The position numbers and the translations under genes were made by a program. Positions 1 through 9,236 of a stretch of 64,000 bases of DNA are shown piece after piece; the stretch's first letter is position 1; every line of letters starts with the position of its first letter. This stretch comes from Bacteroidia bacterium (GTDB lineage Bacteria; Bacteroidota; Bacteroidia; Cytophagales; JAAEPT01): NCBI GenBank assembly GCA_030431525.1, contig JAUIJC010000001.1:69901-133900 (forward strand). The letters run 5' to 3'. Below the pieces are notes generated by a model. It was not told where the DNA came from. It saw nothing but the letters and a program-made list of their open reading frames with translations, and did not search any database.

Positions 1-1
1 A

Positions 2-535
2 ACTGCTCTTCTCCTTAAAATCATTGGCTGGAAGATTTTCTACTACGCTACTGTATTGGCGCTTCCATTGATTTTCGTACCCGTTTCTCCATGGGTCATC
101 ATTGCTGGGTTTGTCAGCATGCACTTCGTGTTGGGCTTCCTGTTGACCATCGTCTTCCAGACAGCCCACGTGATGCCGACATCTGAATACCCGCTTCCAG
201 ACGATAATAATGATTTGGAGAACGGCCGTTCTTTGCATCAGCTATTGACCACGGCCAACTTTGCACCTAAAAACAGGATGTTGACGTGGCTGATTGGTGG
301 CCTCAATTTTCAGGTGGAGCACCACCTACTTCCAAACATCTGTCATGTCCATTATGAGAAGCTCGCGCCAATCGTAAAAAAGACAGCGGAGGAGTTTGGT
401 TACCCATATTACACGCATGAAACCTTCATGTCCGCCATTGGCCAACACGCCCGCCTTTTGCGCGAGCTTGGAAAGTCTGAATTCGTGGTGACTCCAGTGG
501 AGCTATTCCTACTCCCAAGAATTAAAACAACGTAA
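2..535 (+). CDS. Fatty acid desaturase, C-terminal part
   Basis: Integral membrane di-iron fatty acid desaturase, cut by the left window edge; the frame is open from base 2 and ends at TAA 533-535. Visible are hydrophobic segments and the third histidine box QVEHH followed by LLPNICHVHYEKLAPIVK, the C-terminal iron-binding signature of acyl-CoA/acyl-lipid desaturases. The first two histidine boxes lie outside the window. In this family the enzyme inserts double bonds into membrane-lipid acyl chains with O2 and an electron donor. Regiospecificity cannot be read from this fragment. A hairpin repeat and a terminator follow, so it ends its transcription unit. Confidence 0.88.
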   Translation, partial: TALLLKIIGWKIFYYATVLALPLIFVPVSPWVIIAGFVSMHFVLGFLLTIVFQTAHVMPTSEYPLPDDNNDLENGRSLHQLLTTANFAPKNRMLTWLIGGLNFQVEHHLLPNICHVHYEKLAPIVKKTAEEFGYPYYTHETFMSAIGQHARLLRELGKSEFVVTPVELFLLPRIKTT

Positions 536-540
536 ACGCT

Positions 541-631
541 GGACATTTGTACAATGTATCGTGTATTATGTACAATGACCTTTGCCAGTGGGCAATCATT
601 GTACATAATACATTGTACTTGATACAAAAAT
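541..631. repeat. Intergenic hairpin repeat, GTACATAATAC class
   Basis: Perfect 17-bp inverted repeat, arm TGTATTATGTACAATGA at 562-578 and its complement at 596-612, loop of 17 bases. Outer copies of the same words (GTACAATGTATC, ATTGTACTTGATAC) extend both sides. The same 17-bp arms recur at 43870-43886/43903-43919, and a related copy lies at 39782-39838. Confidence 0.85.
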
Positions 632-669
632 GACAATAGTCTGACCCATCATATCGCATATTTCGCTTG

Positions 670-702
670 AGCCCCCTGTAACATTTGCAGGGGGCTTTTT
701 CG
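670..702 (+). terminator. Rho-independent terminator after the desaturase
   Basis: Stem GCCCCCTG (671-678) with CAGGGGGC (688-695), loop of 9, then a run of five T. Confidence 0.85.
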
Positions 703-711
703 TTTCATAGA

Positions 712-832
712 GCATAGGCCCCAACTCGTCGAGGGAATCGGGAAGTCGAGCCAAAAGGAGGCCTTAGCGCAACGAGCTTTTGCGTTAAACCACCTGAGGC
801 ACTATTGCCCAAAACAAGCGGAGACCCTATGC
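712..832 (+). promoter_or_regulatory. Candidate structured 5' leader of the J-domain gene
   Basis: A closing helix pairs GCATAGG (712-718) with CCTATGC (826-832), ending four bases before the ATG at 837. Inside are GGCC 717-720 with GGCC 760-763 (overlapping the closing helix by two bases) around CTCG/CGAG, and a hairpin CGCAA 768-772 with TTGCG 780-784. I do not recognise a known riboswitch consensus; the fold is by eye. Confidence 0.35.
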
Positions 833-836
833 GACA

Positions 837-1406
837 ATGATACACCCCTACTTTAGTTTATTGGATTTACCTCATGGGGCGGACAAAAAAGCCATCAAAA
901 AGGCCTTCAGGAAAAAGGCCATGGCTTTCCACCCCGATATTACGGGCAACCCTGAAACCGCTGACCATTTTAGGGAAATCTGCAAAGCCTATCACGCTTT
1001 GATGAACCCATGCCATTTCATCACCAAAACGGTAGCTGAAAAGGCGCGCCAGACCACCACGGATATTCGCTTTGAATTCACGCAAAGCGCTCCAACAAAC
1101 CCTGAGCTTTACAAATTATGGTTGGCTGAGGTACGACGCAGAATGAAGGAGGAACTCCGTAACAAGCCCACTGACCCCAATTTCACCTCCTTCCAAAGAC
1201 GCCAAGAAAGGCTGGCGAAAAACCTCTGTTTCATGTTTATCGCCACCATCGTTATCCCCACATGTCTTCTACTAGGAGGCTCTTTGGGAATGTCCATTGG
1301 TCCCGCTTCAGCCACAGTCACATCGTTCTCGATGAATTTGCTTTGTAGCCTTGTCTTCGTAAAAGGTTGCACCACCAAATTCAACCCAGAGAAAAATTAC
1401 CAGTAA
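837..1406 (+). CDS. J-domain (DnaJ-like) membrane protein
   Basis: 189 aa. The N-terminus is a J domain: YFSLLDLPHGADKKAIKKAF, then the HPD motif at residues 32-34, and helix III with FREICKAYHALMNP. J domains recruit and stimulate Hsp70/DnaK. There is no G/F-rich, zinc-finger or C-terminal substrate-binding region, so this is a class III J protein. Two hydrophobic segments at roughly residues 130-152 and 158-178 suggest membrane anchoring with the J domain in the cytoplasm. Monocistronic: terminators lie on both sides. The client is unknown. Confidence 0.85.
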   Translation: MIHPYFSLLDLPHGADKKAIKKAFRKKAMAFHPDITGNPETADHFREICKAYHALMNPCHFITKTVAEKARQTTTDIRFEFTQSAPTNPELYKLWLAEVRRRMKEELRNKPTDPNFTSFQRRQERLAKNLCFMFIATIVIPTCLLLGGSLGMSIGPASATVTSFSMNLLCSLVFVKGCTTKFNPEKNYQ

Positions 1407-1408
1407 GC

Positions 1409-1447
1409 CTTTCAGGGCCACCCTGCCCTGAAAGTTCTATTTTTTTA
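1409..1447 (+). terminator. Terminator after the J-domain gene
   Basis: Stem CTTTCAGGGC (1409-1418) with GCCCTGAAAG (1425-1434), loop of 6, then TTCTATTTTTTT. Confidence 0.85.
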
Positions 1448-1498
1448 ATTGATTACCCCACCTCATAAGGGCACGACAACCAAGCTTTTCTGTCAAAT

Positions 1499-1531
1499 TT
1501 TGGCGATTGACCCCGACAAAGAATAACTTTG
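1499..1531 (+). promoter_or_regulatory. Bacteroidota-type promoter of the RND efflux operon
   Basis: TTTG at 1499-1502, 21-base spacer, TAACTTTG at 1524-1531, matching TTTG-N19-21-TAnnTTTG. The transcript would begin near 1538, which excludes the in-frame TTG at 1507 as start of the adaptor and supports ATG 1624. Confidence 0.7.
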
Positions 1532-1623
1532 ATTTTAGTGGGATTAAACCTTTTGACAAAAATCATTGTCTATACACGAAATGTCCCAACTTCGTCACAC
1601 AAACAAGCTGTGTTTGTTGCCTT

Positions 1624-2772
1624 ATGAATCCTCGAAAGACCATTATCTCCTCTGTTATTGCCGTTCCCATTATTCTTGGAATCGGCTTTTTCCTCAATAA
1701 TCAATTAGCCAGCCTTAGGGACACCAAGTGGAAATCCGCCCCGCCATCTCGCCGAAAGGATGTTAGCGTAATCCCTGTAAAATATTCCACCATCTCCGCT
1801 ACTATCCAAAGCCGAGGAAGGGTGATTTCCAATGAGCAGGTGGACATTATTAGCGAAGTCCAAGGGCAAATCCTGCGTGGCAGTATTCCCTTAAAGCCAG
1901 GACAGACTTTCAAAAAAGGGCAGGTGCTCTTACGCGTGGACAACCAAGTTTCGCGCATGAATATCCAGTCCAGCAAAAGTGAGTTTATCAACACACTTGC
2001 TAACATGCTTCCAGACCTGAAGCTGGACTACCCTGACAACTTCAAGGCATGGGAGACTTATTACAACAACCTGGACATTTCCAAAGCCTTCCCAAAACCA
2101 CCTACCCCAAAATCAGGGCAAGAAAAAAACTTCATCACCAGCCGTGGGGTGTACACAAAGTATTATGCGCTCTTAAGTGAGCAGGAAAATCTGGGCAAGC
2201 ACACCATTATCGCACCTTTTGACGGAAGCTTCTCGGAAGTTAGTCTACAAGTGGGTACCGTCGTTTCTCCAGGTTCCCGCATCGCAAAGGCCATTCGCAC
2301 TGACAACCTCGAGGTCGAACTACCCATTGATAACGGCAACCTCCAATGGGTGGCCAATGGCGACAGCGTAAGTCTCTGGTCAGATGACCATCGCCAGTTT
2401 TCGGGCACCATCACCCGAATCGGGAATTTTGTAAACCCGAATACCCAGTCCATCAACCTCTACGTGAATGTGACGCCAGACAAAAAGAACCCACTTTATG
2501 AGGGTGAATATTTGGAGGCTGAGGTATTTGGCAAGGCCCTTCCAAAAGGAATGGAAGTTCCGCGAAGCGCCCTTCGAGGCAAAACCGCCTTCGTGGTTCG
2601 GGACAGCGCCCTTTATTCCCAAGAGGTTGAAATCATCAAGACCAACCCAGAGCACGCCATTATTCGTGGACTGAAAGAGGGCGAACTCATGGTGAACGAA
2701 CCGCTGACCTCCATTCAGGAGGGTATGCCTGTCATTCCACGCATTTACATCAAAGAGGAGGAGGCCAAATAA
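1624..2772 (+). CDS. RND efflux periplasmic adaptor (HlyD/AcrA family)
   Basis: 382 aa from ATG 1624. The frame is open further upstream, but the promoter at 1499-1531 and the N-terminal hydrophobic anchor right after this ATG (IISSVIAVPIILGIGFFL) favour it. After the anchor come a barrel-sandwich (lipoyl-like) half, VISNEQVDIISEVQGQIL, a hairpin insert, the second half IIAPFDGSFSEVSLQVGTVV, and beta-barrel and membrane-proximal domains ending near ALRGKTAFVVRDS. The protein links the inner-membrane pump (next gene) to the TolC channel. First gene of a pump-adaptor-channel operon. Substrate unknown. Confidence 0.9.
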   Translation: MNPRKTIISSVIAVPIILGIGFFLNNQLASLRDTKWKSAPPSRRKDVSVIPVKYSTISATIQSRGRVISNEQVDIISEVQGQILRGSIPLKPGQTFKKGQVLLRVDNQVSRMNIQSSKSEFINTLANMLPDLKLDYPDNFKAWETYYNNLDISKAFPKPPTPKSGQEKNFITSRGVYTKYYALLSEQENLGKHTIIAPFDGSFSEVSLQVGTVVSPGSRIAKAIRTDNLEVELPIDNGNLQWVANGDSVSLWSDDHRQFSGTITRIGNFVNPNTQSINLYVNVTPDKKNPLYEGEYLEAEVFGKALPKGMEVPRSALRGKTAFVVRDSALYSQEVEIIKTNPEHAIIRGLKEGELMVNEPLTSIQEGMPVIPRIYIKEEEAK

Positions 2773-2889
2773 AGGCCTTCCCTTTTGGTGGTGCCCATCA
2801 CCAATCATTTAAGTTGAACCTGTCGTCTCATACAGGTTCGACCATCACATCCTGCCACATTAGACCTCGGGGCAAACAGCCCAAGGCTT
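2773..2889 (+). other. Operon gap before the pump gene, with hairpins
   Basis: 117 bases between adaptor and pump. It holds the stem GAACCTG 2816-2822 with CAGGTTC 2833-2839 and weaker helices (GGTG 2787-2790 with CACC 2799-2802). No U-tract terminator is present, so read-through into the pump gene is expected. Confidence 0.35.
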
Positions 2890-5800
2890 ATGAAAAAAGC
2901 AATCGAATATTTCGTTAGGTTCCCTATCCTTTCGAACCTGCTGACCATTTTCGTGGTCTTTTTAGGGATTTACAGCGCCTTCCATATGCGGAAGAGCTTT
3001 TTCCCGAACCAACGGGTAAAAGACATCTATGTAACGGTGGCTTATCCAGGCGCCTCTCCTGAAGAGATGGAGGAAGGCATTACCCTCAAAGTAGAGGAAG
3101 CCATCAAGGCCGTACCAGGTATCGAGGAAATCCGCTCCACCTCTTCCGAGAACTCTGCCAACATCCACATCGAGGCCATTAAGGGCTATGACATTGACGA
3201 GGTACTCACCGACATTGAGAACTCGGTCAACACCATCAACTCCTTTCCTGAAAACGCGGAAAAACCAAAAGTTTACAAGCAAAAGCCTGTAGACGCCTGT
3301 GTTTACTTCTCCCTCTATGGAGATGTGGATTTGATGGAACTCCGTGAGCGAGCCAAAAAAGTTGAGGATGACTTATTGAGCACGGGCTTCATTTCCCAAG
3401 TGGACGTTTTTGGCTACCCAGAGCTTGAGTTCTCCATTGAGGTGAATGAGAATACTCTTCATCGCTATTCCCTCACCATCGATGAAATCACTGAGGCCAT
3501 CCGTCGCAATAACCGTGACCTCTCGGGAGGTTCCATCAAAACCAGTGACGAGGAGATTCTTATTCGCTCGCGCAATAAAAAAACGACGGCTTATGACATC
3601 GGAAAGATTGTCGTTCGTGCCCAGCCAGATGGTCGTCTTGTTCGGGTAGAGGATGTTTCGACAATCAAATTCCAATTTGCCGACACTCCGAACAAAACCC
3701 TTTTGAATGGTCGCCCTTCGGTGAGCATCCAAGTGAATCAGCTTCCCGAAGAAGACATCCTTGAAATTGTAAACTTCTGTCGTGCATACGCCGACACCTA
3801 TAACGAGGAAAACGAAACAACTAAAATAACCATCACTCGGGACCGCTCCATCTCCCTAAAACAACGGATTTATCTCTTGTTGGAGAACGGTTTCGTAGGT
3901 TTGATTCTCGTCATTGTCGTCCTGAGTTTGTTCCTAAACACCCGCCTCTCCTTCTGGGTGGCCATGGGCATTCCGATTTCCTTCTTGGGCATGATGTACA
4001 TCGTGCACTTGTTCGACATCACCATCAACCAGATATCCTTGTTCGGGATGATTCTCGTGATTGGTATCCTGGTGGATGACGGCATTGTAATCGCGGAAAA
4101 CATCCACTCCCACACGGAGAAAGGTAAAACCCCGATTCGCGCCACCGTGGATGGCACCATGGAAGTACTTCCTTCCGTGTTCACCTCGGTGATGACAACC
4201 ATTTTCGCCTTTGCTTCCTTCTTCTTCTTGGACAGTCGCATCGGAGAATTTATGTCTGACATGGCCGCTGTCGTAGTTGCTTGTTTGGCCTTCTCCCTTA
4301 TCGAGGCCACCTTCATTCTGTCTACCCACCTGAGCCATTCCAAACAAAAGGAAAAGGAGCATAAAATCAGAGCAGGACTGAACAAAGGCATCAATTTCGT
4401 CCGCACAAATATTTACGGCAAGGCACTGAGCTGGCTCCTTAAGTACCGTTGGATTACCCTCAGCTTAGGTTTCTTTATCTGGATGCTGATTACCGGACTT
4501 ATTTCCAGTGGCAAGTTTGTCCGCTTTGGTATGATGCCTAACATCGAGTCGGACCACATCTTCATCAACCTCGATCTGAAACCTGGCACCAGGGAATTCA
4601 CCACCGAAGAATACCTTCACATGATCGATCAAAAGATTTGGGAGGTGAATGATGAGATGAACGCTGAGCGAAACGACAACCACCAAATCGTTCAGACCAG
4701 CATGATCATGTTGGGGCGTTCCGAAACGGACAATGGTAGCCATACTGGACGCATTATGGTCCATATCCTCGATGGAGAGATTCGTAGTGATATGGGAATT
4801 ACCAATGCCATGGTTTCCGAGCGCATCCGCAAAGCCGTCGGGCCAATTCCTCAAGCGGACCGTTTCACTGTGGGTTCCCGAAACTTCTTTGGAAAACCTG
4901 TATCCATCACACTATTGGGCAAAAAACCTGAGGAACTTGACCTTGCCGCCGATGAACTAAAAGCAGGGCTGGAAAAAATTTCCGAACTGAAAGAAGTCAT
5001 TGACAACAACGCCATCGGAAAACGGGAAATCACCTTGAAACCCAAAGCCAAAGCTTATGCGTTGGGACTGGACCATTATGAAATTTCCCGACAGGTACGA
5101 CAAGGCTTCTTTGGCCAAGAGGCGCAACGCCTACAAATCGGGTCTGATGAAGTAAAAGTCTGGGTCCGCTATCCACTAGAAGACCGTGAAAAGCGAGGCA
5201 ATCTTGACAACATGTTCATCCAAGCCCAAGGAGGTGGACTCTACCCACTTCGTGAGATTTGCGACTACAGCATCGAACGTGGTGTGGTGGGCATCAAACA
5301 CATGGACGGCGCTCGGGAGATTACCATTGAAGCGGAACAGAAGGATCCAAATTCAGACCTCACCCCTATCCAAGCCAACATTGATACCTTGCTGAAGCAA
5401 ATCTTTGTCAAGTACCCAAGTGTGAAAGAAGCGCCAAGCGGACAAGCAAAGGAAAATGCTAAAATGGTCGCCTCTGTTGGAAAGGTGGCTCCTATCCTGG
5501 CTATTTCCATCATTCTAATTTTGGCGCTAACCTTCCGTTCCTACACCCAATGGTGGATGATTCTGGCCATGATTCCATTGGCAATTCTCAGCACCTTTAT
5601 TGGGCACTGGATTCATGACAAAACCTTTGTGATGATGAGCTGGTTTGGCTGCTTGGCCCTGTCGGGAGTAGTTATTAATGACTCGGTGGTGTTCTTGGAC
5701 AAGTACAACCAAAACCTCAAAGAGGGAATGACGGCCTATGAGGCAGCCTTCAATGCTGGAACGTCCCGATTCAGGGCTATTGTCCTGACCTCCATCACTA

Positions 5801-6051
5801 CGGTCGCTGGCCTGTTCCCAATCATTTTCGAGAAAAGCCTACAAGCGCAGTTCCTGATCCCAATGGCCATTTCCGTGGCTTACGGTGTACTCTTTGGTAC
5901 GTTCTTCATCCTAACGCTTTTCCCAGCGATCATCTTGATTTACAATGATATCCGAAGGATTATTGACTACGGATGGGAAGGAAAATGGCCTACCGCCGAA
6001 GAAGTGGAACCTGCTGTGCGTGAACTAAAAAAGTTAAACAGTGAGAAGTAA
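2890..6051 (+). CDS. RND efflux pump, inner-membrane subunit (AcrB/MMPL-type HAE family)
   Basis: 1053 aa, the usual length of the family. The duplicated layout is visible: TM1 (FPILSNLLTIFVVFLGIYS), first porter loop, a TM2-6 block with GILVDDGIVIAENIHSHTEKG, a second TM (WITLSLGFFIWMLITGLI), second porter loop and C-terminal TM block ending around residue 1020. These proteins form trimers that expel drugs, lipids or other small molecules using the proton gradient. It sits between its adaptor and a TolC-type channel and has the RND family sequence throughout. The class (HAE versus HME) cannot be fixed by eye; heavy-metal signatures are not obvious. Confidence 0.95.
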   Translation: MKKAIEYFVRFPILSNLLTIFVVFLGIYSAFHMRKSFFPNQRVKDIYVTVAYPGASPEEMEEGITLKVEEAIKAVPGIEEIRSTSSENSANIHIEAIKGYDIDEVLTDIENSVNTINSFPENAEKPKVYKQKPVDACVYFSLYGDVDLMELRERAKKVEDDLLSTGFISQVDVFGYPELEFSIEVNENTLHRYSLTIDEITEAIRRNNRDLSGGSIKTSDEEILIRSRNKKTTAYDIGKIVVRAQPDGRLVRVEDVSTIKFQFADTPNKTLLNGRPSVSIQVNQLPEEDILEIVNFCRAYADTYNEENETTKITITRDRSISLKQRIYLLLENGFVGLILVIVVLSLFLNTRLSFWVAMGIPISFLGMMYIVHLFDITINQISLFGMILVIGILVDDGIVIAENIHSHTEKGKTPIRATVDGTMEVLPSVFTSVMTTIFAFASFFFLDSRIGEFMSDMAAVVVACLAFSLIEATFILSTHLSHSKQKEKEHKIRAGLNKGINFVRTNIYGKALSWLLKYRWITLSLGFFIWMLITGLISSGKFVRFGMMPNIESDHIFINLDLKPGTREFTTEEYLHMIDQKIWEVNDEMNAERNDNHQIVQTSMIMLGRSETDNGSHTGRIMVHILDGEIRSDMGITNAMVSERIRKAVGPIPQADRFTVGSRNFFGKPVSITLLGKKPEELDLAADELKAGLEKISELKEVIDNNAIGKREITLKPKAKAYALGLDHYEISRQVRQGFFGQEAQRLQIGSDEVKVWVRYPLEDREKRGNLDNMFIQAQGGGLYPLREICDYSIERGVVGIKHMDGAREITIEAEQKDPNSDLTPIQANIDTLLKQIFVKYPSVKEAPSGQAKENAKMVASVGKVAPILAISIILILALTFRSYTQWWMILAMIPLAILSTFIGHWIHDKTFVMMSWFGCLALSGVVINDSVVFLDKYNQNLKEGMTAYEAAFNAGTSRFRAIVLTSITTVAGLFPIIFEKSLQAQFLIPMAISVAYGVLFGTFFILTLFPAIILIYNDIRRIIDYGWEGKWPTAEEVEPAVRELKKLNSEK

Positions 6052-6058
6052 TCGAAAA

Positions 6059-7387
6059 ATGACCGAAACCCTGTCGTTTATCGGGCGCCGTGTATTGTTG
6101 GGAGCTGTTGTGATGTTGATGGGAGCTTCTTGCTTGCACGCACAGGACACCCTTTCGTTGGCTGGCGCCATCGCCATCGGCCTTAAGAATAACTATGACA
6201 TCATTCTTTCCGATGGCGAGGTGGAAATTACCCGAAACAACAACAACCCTGGTGAAGCCGGACGCTATCCTACCATCAACCTTTCGGCGAACCAACGCAA
6301 CCGACTAACGGATGTTAATAATCCAACTTCCTTTGTTCAAGGAAAGCTCACAAACCTCAGCGCTTCTCCGCAAGCGGATTTGAACTGGGTGCTTTTTGAG
6401 GGTTTCAAGGTGGGTATCACCTTGGACCAACTTCAGCACCTTCAGGAGCAAAGTGAAGGTCAGGCGGCTTTGGTAGTGGAAAACACCGTTCAGGCCATTA
6501 TCCTTGGCTACTATGACTGCCTTTTGGCTCGGGAGAACTTGGTGACCTTGGAAAACCAAAAAGCCCTTTCCAGAGACCAATATGATTATGTGAGCTACAA
6601 GAGGGAACTGGGCGTGGGAACCAGTTTTGACGTGTTACAGGAGGAAAATGCCTACCTTCAGGACTCCTCCTTGGTTCTGCAACAGGAACTCAATATTGAA
6701 CGCACGCAACGTCAGCTCAACCTTTTGTTGGCTGTTCCTGCCGAAACCAAGTTCACGTTCACCGATGAGATTTATGCGCCAGACCTAAAGTTTCTCTACC
6801 CAGACCTTGAGGAACGAATGCTGGCCAACAACCAAAGCCTTCGCAACCAGTACATCAACCAGATGTTGTTGAAGGATGAAACCAACCTGAGTAAAACGGC
6901 CCGCTATCCGCGCCTGACGATGAATCCTGGGACAAACTATGAATGGTCCTATCTGGAGCGAAATTCCCAAACGGCCATCGGTAACTCCTACTCCTATTAC
7001 CTGAATTTCACATTGGATTACACCCTCTTCGACGGTGGAAAAATTAACCGACGAATTGAAAACGCTGAAACCCGCGAGGGACTCGGACAGGTGCAAACCG
7101 ACCAAATACTCTTTGAACTAAAAAGCTCATTGAGAAATAATTTGGAGCTATATGACTTGTTGCAAAAGCAATATTCTTTGGCCGTTCGACGAAGGGAATC
7201 CACGAATAAAAACCTTACCCTAGCAGAAGAACGTTTTAGAAATGGAACCATTTCCTCTTTCGACTTCCGCCAAGTTCAATTGCGTAGCTTAGAGGCCAAC
7301 ATCGAATGCGTGGATTTACAATACCAACTGATTGAAGCCTACACCGAGCTTACAAGGCTCACTGGCGGGCTACTCGGCTACAGATAA
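6059..7387 (+). CDS. TolC-family outer-membrane channel
   Basis: 442 aa from ATG 6059, 7 bases after the pump stop; a GTG at 6041 is possible but would precede a signal peptide ending ...SCLHAQ. The mature part has the TolC repeat: LSLAGAIAIGLKNNYDIIL near the N-terminus, long coiled helices, and the second-half equivalents (TLAEERFRNGTISSFDFRQV near the C-terminus). It forms the trimeric outer-membrane duct of the efflux system encoded by the two preceding genes. Family assignment is firm, substrate unknown. Confidence 0.92.
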   Translation: MTETLSFIGRRVLLGAVVMLMGASCLHAQDTLSLAGAIAIGLKNNYDIILSDGEVEITRNNNNPGEAGRYPTINLSANQRNRLTDVNNPTSFVQGKLTNLSASPQADLNWVLFEGFKVGITLDQLQHLQEQSEGQAALVVENTVQAIILGYYDCLLARENLVTLENQKALSRDQYDYVSYKRELGVGTSFDVLQEENAYLQDSSLVLQQELNIERTQRQLNLLLAVPAETKFTFTDEIYAPDLKFLYPDLEERMLANNQSLRNQYINQMLLKDETNLSKTARYPRLTMNPGTNYEWSYLERNSQTAIGNSYSYYLNFTLDYTLFDGGKINRRIENAETREGLGQVQTDQILFELKSSLRNNLELYDLLQKQYSLAVRRRESTNKNLTLAEERFRNGTISSFDFRQVQLRSLEANIECVDLQYQLIEAYTELTRLTGGLLGYR

Positions 7388-7389
7388 CA

Positions 7390-8001
7390 ATGGATGAACT
7401 AATCGAACATTTGCGTAGGGTGATAAACGACGGGGATTACCCGAAGTCCAAAGCCACCAAACGACTACAAGAATGGCGAGAAAAAACACTCGCTGGCAAG
7501 CAACCCAAACTTGCCAGCGTGTGCATCCTTTTTTATCCGCACAAGGGCGAACCTCATGTCGCCCTGATGAAGCGCCCCGAATACCAAGGCACCCATGGCG
7601 GACAAATCAGCTTCCCTGGCGGTAAAATTGAAGAGTCGGACCCCAGCCCAAAGTTTGCCGCATTGCGCGAATTGGAAGAGGAATTTGGCATCAAGCCTAA
7701 CACCGTGGAAGTGATTGCTAAGCTTCCAGATTTATACATTCCACCCAGCAATTTTTTAGTCCATCCATTCGTCGGCCACACCGAAAAACGCCCCACCTTC
7801 ATCCCCGACCCCTTGGAAGTTGCACGGATTATTGAAGTGCCACTCTCCGAATTTTTAGAGCCTTCCAACTTAAAAGAACAGTTCTTTCCCGCTGACAAGG
7901 GTAAAATAGTCATGCCCTATTTTGATCTACAGGGAGAAACCGTTTGGGGTGCTACAGCCTTGATGCTTCTGGAAATTAGGGACGTATTGATGAGTGCATG
8001 A
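7390..8001 (+). CDS. Nudix hydrolase, CoA-pyrophosphatase type
   Basis: 203 aa, starting 2 bases after the TolC-family stop, so translationally linked to the efflux operon. The Nudix box is clear: FPGGKIEESDPSPKFAALRE followed by LEEEFGI, with the upstream CoA-type context HGGQISFPGG typical of NudL/YeaB. These enzymes cleave CoA or related CoA derivatives into 4'-phosphopantetheine and 3',5'-ADP with Mg2+/Mn2+. In Bacteroidota this type is usually a stand-alone housekeeping gene; its link with efflux is probably only positional. Confidence 0.88.
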   Translation: MDELIEHLRRVINDGDYPKSKATKRLQEWREKTLAGKQPKLASVCILFYPHKGEPHVALMKRPEYQGTHGGQISFPGGKIEESDPSPKFAALRELEEEFGIKPNTVEVIAKLPDLYIPPSNFLVHPFVGHTEKRPTFIPDPLEVARIIEVPLSEFLEPSNLKEQFFPADKGKIVMPYFDLQGETVWGATALMLLEIRDVLMSA

Positions 8002-8052
8002 TTCTCCCTTAAAGGGAAAAAAATTGTTTGGCGGTATTGCCAAAGACAAACA

Positions 8053-8124
8053 GATGGCTTGTTCCTCAACGCTGACTTTTCAGGGGTCGTAAAAAAGACT
8101 GTAAAGGAACCCTAAACAGCCATC
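8053..8124 (+). promoter_or_regulatory. Candidate structured leader abutting a start codon
   Basis: GATGGCT 8053-8059 can pair with AGCCATC 8118-8124, and GTTCC 8061-8065 with GGAAC 8106-8110. The 3' strand touches the ATG at 8125, so the fold could mask initiation. By-eye prediction only. Confidence 0.35.
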
Positions 8125-8613
8125 ATGAATACAAACCAAGATAAAACCCGTGAGATAATTTTGGAGAGCCACTGCCTACGTTTTCTCTTTCAAGAAGGAG
8201 ATACCACAACCAAGGAAGTAGAGCTGAAGGCCGGGCTTGACCAACTGCAACGTACCTTTTTTCACAGCAAAGAACCCACCGAACAGGAGGTTGAAAACGC
8301 CATCAACCACATCGAGGAGGAACTAACCAAAACCCACGGAATTGCCAATAACAACGAACGGTTAACCTGCCACCTCAGAATCGCATCCGAACTTTTGACC
8401 AATGGCGACCAAGGGGTGGTAAGCCGTGAACAAGTGGAGGAAATTTTTAATCGCTATGCGGATTACATCACGGGTGAGCCTGCATCAATCCTTAATATCC
8501 ATTTCGACCAAGAGCAATTCGTGGCTTTGCTTCTGATTCGTGAAGTGATGTACCACCTGAATTTCCATGAAATTGAACTTTGGTCAGCGCAGTCAATGCG
8601 ACAGGCAGCATAA
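8125..8613 (+). CDS. Hypothetical protein
   Basis: 162 aa, soluble, with no signal peptide or membrane segment. I do not recognise the family. It is Glu/His-rich and predicted helical (for instance LDQLQRTFF, VENAINHIEEELTK, VALLLIREVMYHL). Codon use matches the surrounding core genes, so it looks native. It is preceded by a leader that can fold onto the start codon. The following RDD gene appears to have its own promoter, so an operon with it is uncertain. Confidence 0.6.
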   Translation: MNTNQDKTREIILESHCLRFLFQEGDTTTKEVELKAGLDQLQRTFFHSKEPTEQEVENAINHIEEELTKTHGIANNNERLTCHLRIASELLTNGDQGVVSREQVEEIFNRYADYITGEPASILNIHFDQEQFVALLLIREVMYHLNFHEIELWSAQSMRQAA

Positions 8614-8631
8614 AATTGAAATCCATCCACC

Positions 8632-8664
8632 TTTGACTTTGGTCAGGGGTGGATAATATCTTTG
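8632..8664 (+). promoter_or_regulatory. Promoter of the RDD gene
   Basis: TTTG at 8632-8635, spacer of 21, TATCTTTG at 8657-8664, a full match to TTTG-N-TAnnTTTG. Predicted transcript start about 8671, downstream of the TTG at 8662. Confidence 0.6.
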
Positions 8665-8721
8665 AAGCGTGCAAAGTCACAAGCATCTGCCTTTTTACGA
8701 CTTCCTTTTCCCACCAACACC

Positions 8722-9204
8722 TTGTTCAGTCCCGCCTACTTTTCCATCAATGGAAAGAAATACCGCCTTGCTCCTTACTGGCGGCGCTTTGGGGCTGCCC
8801 TAATTGACATTGTCGTCTTTTCTTCTCTACTCTTTGTGCGCTTTGCCAACTGGGCACTTATGCTGGGTTATGGCATGACCCGAGATTCTTGGCCTTTTCT
8901 CCGTGGAAGGAGCATTGGAAAAATGATATTCAATATCCGAGTGTTGAGCTATATGACCGGCCACGACCTTAAGGGCGACTATCCTTCAGGGATTAACAGG
9001 AACCTTCCCCTTGCCTTCCTTTTTCTTGACCTATTTGTCATTTTCTTTACAAAAAACCGCCAACGGTTTGGGGATATGTGGGCAAGAACGGTTGTGGTGG
9101 TAGATTCAAAAGACTTGAGAAACTATAACCGCATCGTGAAGCGCAACCCGAAGCGGTTTGTGAGCATTCATGAGGAGAGTGAGTTTATTATTCCGTGGAA
9201 ATGA
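8722..9204 (+). CDS. RDD-family membrane protein
   Basis: About 160 aa from TTG 8722. A longer frame begins at TTG 8662, but that codon lies inside the -7 box of the promoter at 8632-8664. The RDD signature is present: YWRRFGAALIDIVVFSSLLF in the first membrane helix, then LRGRSIGKMIFNIRVL and, near the end, RQRFGDMWARTVVV, all conserved positions of the family. Two to three membrane helices. RDD proteins are poorly characterised; some are linked to ion exchange or stress tolerance. The tail after residue ~130 is basic. Confidence 0.8.
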   Translation: MFSPAYFSINGKKYRLAPYWRRFGAALIDIVVFSSLLFVRFANWALMLGYGMTRDSWPFLRGRSIGKMIFNIRVLSYMTGHDLKGDYPSGINRNLPLAFLFLDLFVIFFTKNRQRFGDMWARTVVVVDSKDLRNYNRIVKRNPKRFVSIHEESEFIIPWK

Positions 9205-9236
9205 TTTTTGTTATAAAATCTCCAAAGTGGAAAAAA